From the NCBI RefSeq assembly GCF_000266905.1, contig NC_018027.1:3658001-3722000 (forward strand): DNA of 64,000 nt. The letters are read 5' to 3'. Positions 62,317-64,000 of this stretch are shown piece after piece. Within the stretch, counting starts at the first letter, position 1, and each line of letters opens with the position of its first letter. The notes under the pieces were generated by a model, which was given only the letters and a program-made list of their open reading frames with translations, ran no database searches and was not told the origin of the DNA. The position numbers and the translations under genes are program-made. The DNA is from Mycolicibacterium chubuense NBB4. Its GTDB lineage: Bacteria > Actinomycetota > Actinomycetes > Mycobacteriales > Mycobacteriaceae.

Positions 62317-63081
62317 ATGCCCACCAACGACGTCGACCATCGGCTCAGCGCGCAGCCCGAGGCCGGCTACGTCTATCGCACCGCATGGCGAGTCGCCACC
62401 GGCGACGTCGGCGGTGACCTCAACCTGCGCCTCGACGGGGTCGCGCGCTACATCCAGGAGGTCGGCGCGGAGAACCTCGTCGACGCGGGGGAAGCCGAGG
62501 AGCATCCGCACTGGCTGGTCCAGCGCACCGTCATCGACGTGATCGAACCGATCGAGTTCCCCAACGAGATCGCGTTCAGCCGGTGGTGCTCGGCGCTGTC
62601 GCTGCGGTGGTGCACGATGCGCGTCGACCTCGTCGGCAGCGACGGCGGACGCATCGAGACCGAGGGCTTCTGGATCGCGATGAACGCCAAGACGCTCACC
62701 CCGCAACGGGCGACCGACACCCTGCTGGAACGATTCGGCTCCACGACCACCGAGCACCGGCTCAAGTGGCGGCCGTGGCTGACGAATCCCGACGCGGTGG
62801 ACCACTCCGTCCCATTCGCTCTGCGCCGCACCGACATCGACCTCTTCGAGCACGTCACCAACACCGCGTACTGGCACGCCATCCACGAGGTGATGGCGCT
62901 GGTGCCCGACGTCTGCGAGCCGCCCTACCGCGCAGTGATCGAATACCGCAAGCCGATCAAGTACGGCGAAGACGTCACCATCGGCTGGACGCGCGGCGGC
63001 GACGGCGAGATTCCCGACGTGCACATCGCACTCACCGTCGGCGACGACGTGAGGGCGGCCGCACTGCTGCGCAAGCTGTAG
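62317..63081 (+). CDS. Acyl-ACP thioesterase family protein
   Basis: 254-aa double hot-dog protein of the bacterial acyl-ACP thioesterase family (Acyl-ACP_TE; similar proteins such as Rv2001 exist in mycobacteria). The N-terminal hot-dog has [19 protein letters not shown] and a middle [12 protein letters not shown]. The second has [19 protein letters not shown], with the D-x-x-x-H-V-x-N-x-x-Y-W signature of acyl thioesterases. It would hydrolyse acyl thioesters to free fatty acids. ATG 62317 ([10 protein letters not shown]). 13 bases separate it from the GTG of the following crotonase gene, so they are probably one operon. Confidence 0.85.
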   Translation: MPTNDVDHRLSAQPEAGYVYRTAWRVATGDVGGDLNLRLDGVARYIQEVGAENLVDAGEAEEHPHWLVQRTVIDVIEPIEFPNEIAFSRWCSALSLRWCTMRVDLVGSDGGRIETEGFWIAMNAKTLTPQRATDTLLERFGSTTTEHRLKWRPWLTNPDAVDHSVPFALRRTDIDLFEHVTNTAYWHAIHEVMALVPDVCEPPYRAVIEYRKPIKYGEDVTIGWTRGGDGEIPDVHIALTVGDDVRAAALLRKL

Positions 63082-63094
63082 TTACGCTGAGCGG

Positions 63095-63847
63095 GTGTCC
63101 GATCTCGTTCTGATGCAGGTCGAAGACCGCGTCGCCCTCATCACCGTCAATGACCCAGACCGACGCAACGCGGTGACAGCGGAGATCTCCGCAGCCCTGC
63201 GCGCTGCCGTCGACACCGCCGAGGCAGATCCGAATGTCCATGCGCTGATCGTGACCGGCGCGGGCAAGGCCTTCTGCGCCGGCGCCGACCTGACCGCGCT
63301 GGGCGCCGCCACCGAGAGCGGCCTGCGCGTGATCTACGACGGCTTCCTCGCCGTGGCCGACTGCGCACTACCCACCATCGCCGCCGTCAACGGGCCGGCC
63401 GTCGGCGCAGGCCTGAACCTCGCGCTGGCTGCCGACGTCCGGATCGCCGGTTCCGCAGCGCTTTTCGACCCACGCTTCCAGAAGCTGGGCATCCATCCCG
63501 GCGGCGGCGCCACCTGGATGCTGCAGCGTGCGATAGGGCCGCAGGCGGCCCGCGCGGCGCTGCTGTTCGGGATGCGCTTCGATGCCGATGCGGCCGTCCG
63601 CCACGGGCTCGCGCTCGATGTCGCCGACGATCCCGTCGCGGCGGCCCGTGAGCTGGCGGCCGGGCCGGCGTCCGCACCGCGCGAGGTCGTGATGGCGACG
63701 AAGGCGTCGATGCGGGCCTGCGCCAACCCCGGCATCTCCGACATCCATCAGCACCACATGGCCGTCGACATCGAGATCGGGCCGCAAGCGCGCTCGATCG
63801 AGTCCCCCGAGTTCGCCGCGCGGCTGGCCGCCGCCAAGCGGAAGTAG
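63095..63847 (+). CDS. Enoyl-CoA hydratase/isomerase (crotonase) family protein without the usual catalytic glutamates
   Basis: 250-aa crotonase-fold protein. The oxyanion-hole segments are present: [17 protein letters not shown] (about 54-70) and [20 protein letters not shown] (100-119). By hand alignment with rat mitochondrial hydratase, the two catalytic Glu positions (144 and 164) are Phe128 and Ala154 here, so classical hydratase chemistry is doubtful. Position next to a bkd-type E2 gene suggests it is the EchA14 (Rv2486) counterpart. It starts with GTG at 63095, 13 bases after the thioesterase stop. It may bind acyl-CoA for another reaction such as thioester hydrolysis, isomerisation or decarboxylation. 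Confidence 0.88.
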   Translation: MSDLVLMQVEDRVALITVNDPDRRNAVTAEISAALRAAVDTAEADPNVHALIVTGAGKAFCAGADLTALGAATESGLRVIYDGFLAVADCALPTIAAVNGPAVGAGLNLALAADVRIAGSAALFDPRFQKLGIHPGGGATWMLQRAIGPQAARAALLFGMRFDADAAVRHGLALDVADDPVAAARELAAGPASAPREVVMATKASMRACANPGISDIHQHHMAVDIEIGPQARSIESPEFAARLAAAKRK

Positions 63848-63849
63848 GT

Positions 63850-64000
63850 CTACAGGTCGAGCAGCGCCAGCTCGGGCGCCTCGATCAACCCTCGCAGGTC
63901 GCCCAGGAACCCCGCCACCTGCGCGCCGTCGGCGACGCGATGATCGAACGCGCACGTGAGCCTCATCGTGGGGCGCGCGACGACGGCCCCGTCGACCACG
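63850..64000 (-). CDS. 2-oxo acid dehydrogenase E2 acyltransferase, C-terminal end (partial)
   Basis: Only the last 50 codons are inside the window. They read ...[21 protein letters not shown]..., containing the D-H-R-V-A-D-G motif with the catalytic His of lipoyl-dependent dihydrolipoamide acyltransferases, and end ELALLDL. In M. tuberculosis the E2 of the branched-chain complex, BkdC (Rv2495c), lies a few genes from echA14, so this is probably bkdC. The stop at 63850-63852 is 2 bases from the convergent crotonase gene stop. Confidence 0.85.
   Translation of the reverse strand, partial: VVDGAVVARPTMRLTCAFDHRVADGAQVAGFLGDLRGLIEAPELALLDL

Overview
The window is high-GC actinobacterial DNA and almost certainly mycobacterial, most likely a Mycolicibacterium-type rapid grower. 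The left end has the order gdh, ettA, second ssb, ctaG-like, plsB2, plsC and WS/DGAT, all on the minus strand. Apart from the ctaG-like gene this matches M. tuberculosis Rv2476c-Rv2484c. The right end carries an echA gene and the 3' end of a lipoyl-dependent E2 acyltransferase, like Rv2486 and Rv2495c. MmpL and MbtH proteins and WS/DGAT lipid genes fit the same assignment. I cannot name the species.

Regions: (1) 1-12.45 kb, conserved minus-strand housekeeping block covering glutamate catabolism, translation gating, DNA binding, heme-copper oxidase assembly and phospholipid/triacylglycerol synthesis. (2) 12.55-16.53 kb, a lone PD-(D/E)XK nuclease gene, tRNA-Arg(TCT), a large secreted alpha/beta hydrolase and a DUF2505 protein. 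(3) 16.85-53.23 kb, one plus-strand biosynthetic cluster: MmpL exporter, methyltransferase, MbtH, two giant NRPS genes (2994 and 7414 aa) and a second methyltransferase. (4) 53.25-57.98 kb, minus strand: a STAS/SpoIIE-type partner-switching pair, then a methyltransferase and an MddA/NnrU-like membrane protein. (5) 58.07-62.22 kb, an AfsR/SARP-type regulator divergent from a DUF4242 gene and a dienelactone hydrolase. (6) 62.3-64 kb, acyl-ACP thioesterase, crotonase-fold protein and E2 acyltransferase end.

The NRPS line reads Cs-A-T / C-A-T-E / C|A-T / C-A-T-E / C-A-T / C-A-T-E / C-A-T / C-A(nMT)-T-TE. This predicts an N-acylated octapeptide of alternating L and D residues. Residues 2 and 6 should be the same D-amino acid, because their modules are copies, and residue 8 is probably N-methyl-threonine. 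A TE domain would release it by hydrolysis or cyclisation. Each downstream C domain has the LCL or DCL signature that fits the presence or absence of an upstream E domain. The MmpL is the likely exporter, MbtH the A-domain partner, and the two free methyltransferases candidate tailoring enzymes. It is not the glycopeptidolipid locus: it has eight modules rather than four, a TE rather than a reductase, and no glycosyltransferases. It is not mycobactin either.

The NRPS genes carry an internal duplication of about 3.5 kb that looks identical at the nucleotide level (24832-28360 = 40182-43710). Other near-identical patches and abrupt strand-composition switches also occur, showing recent module recombination.
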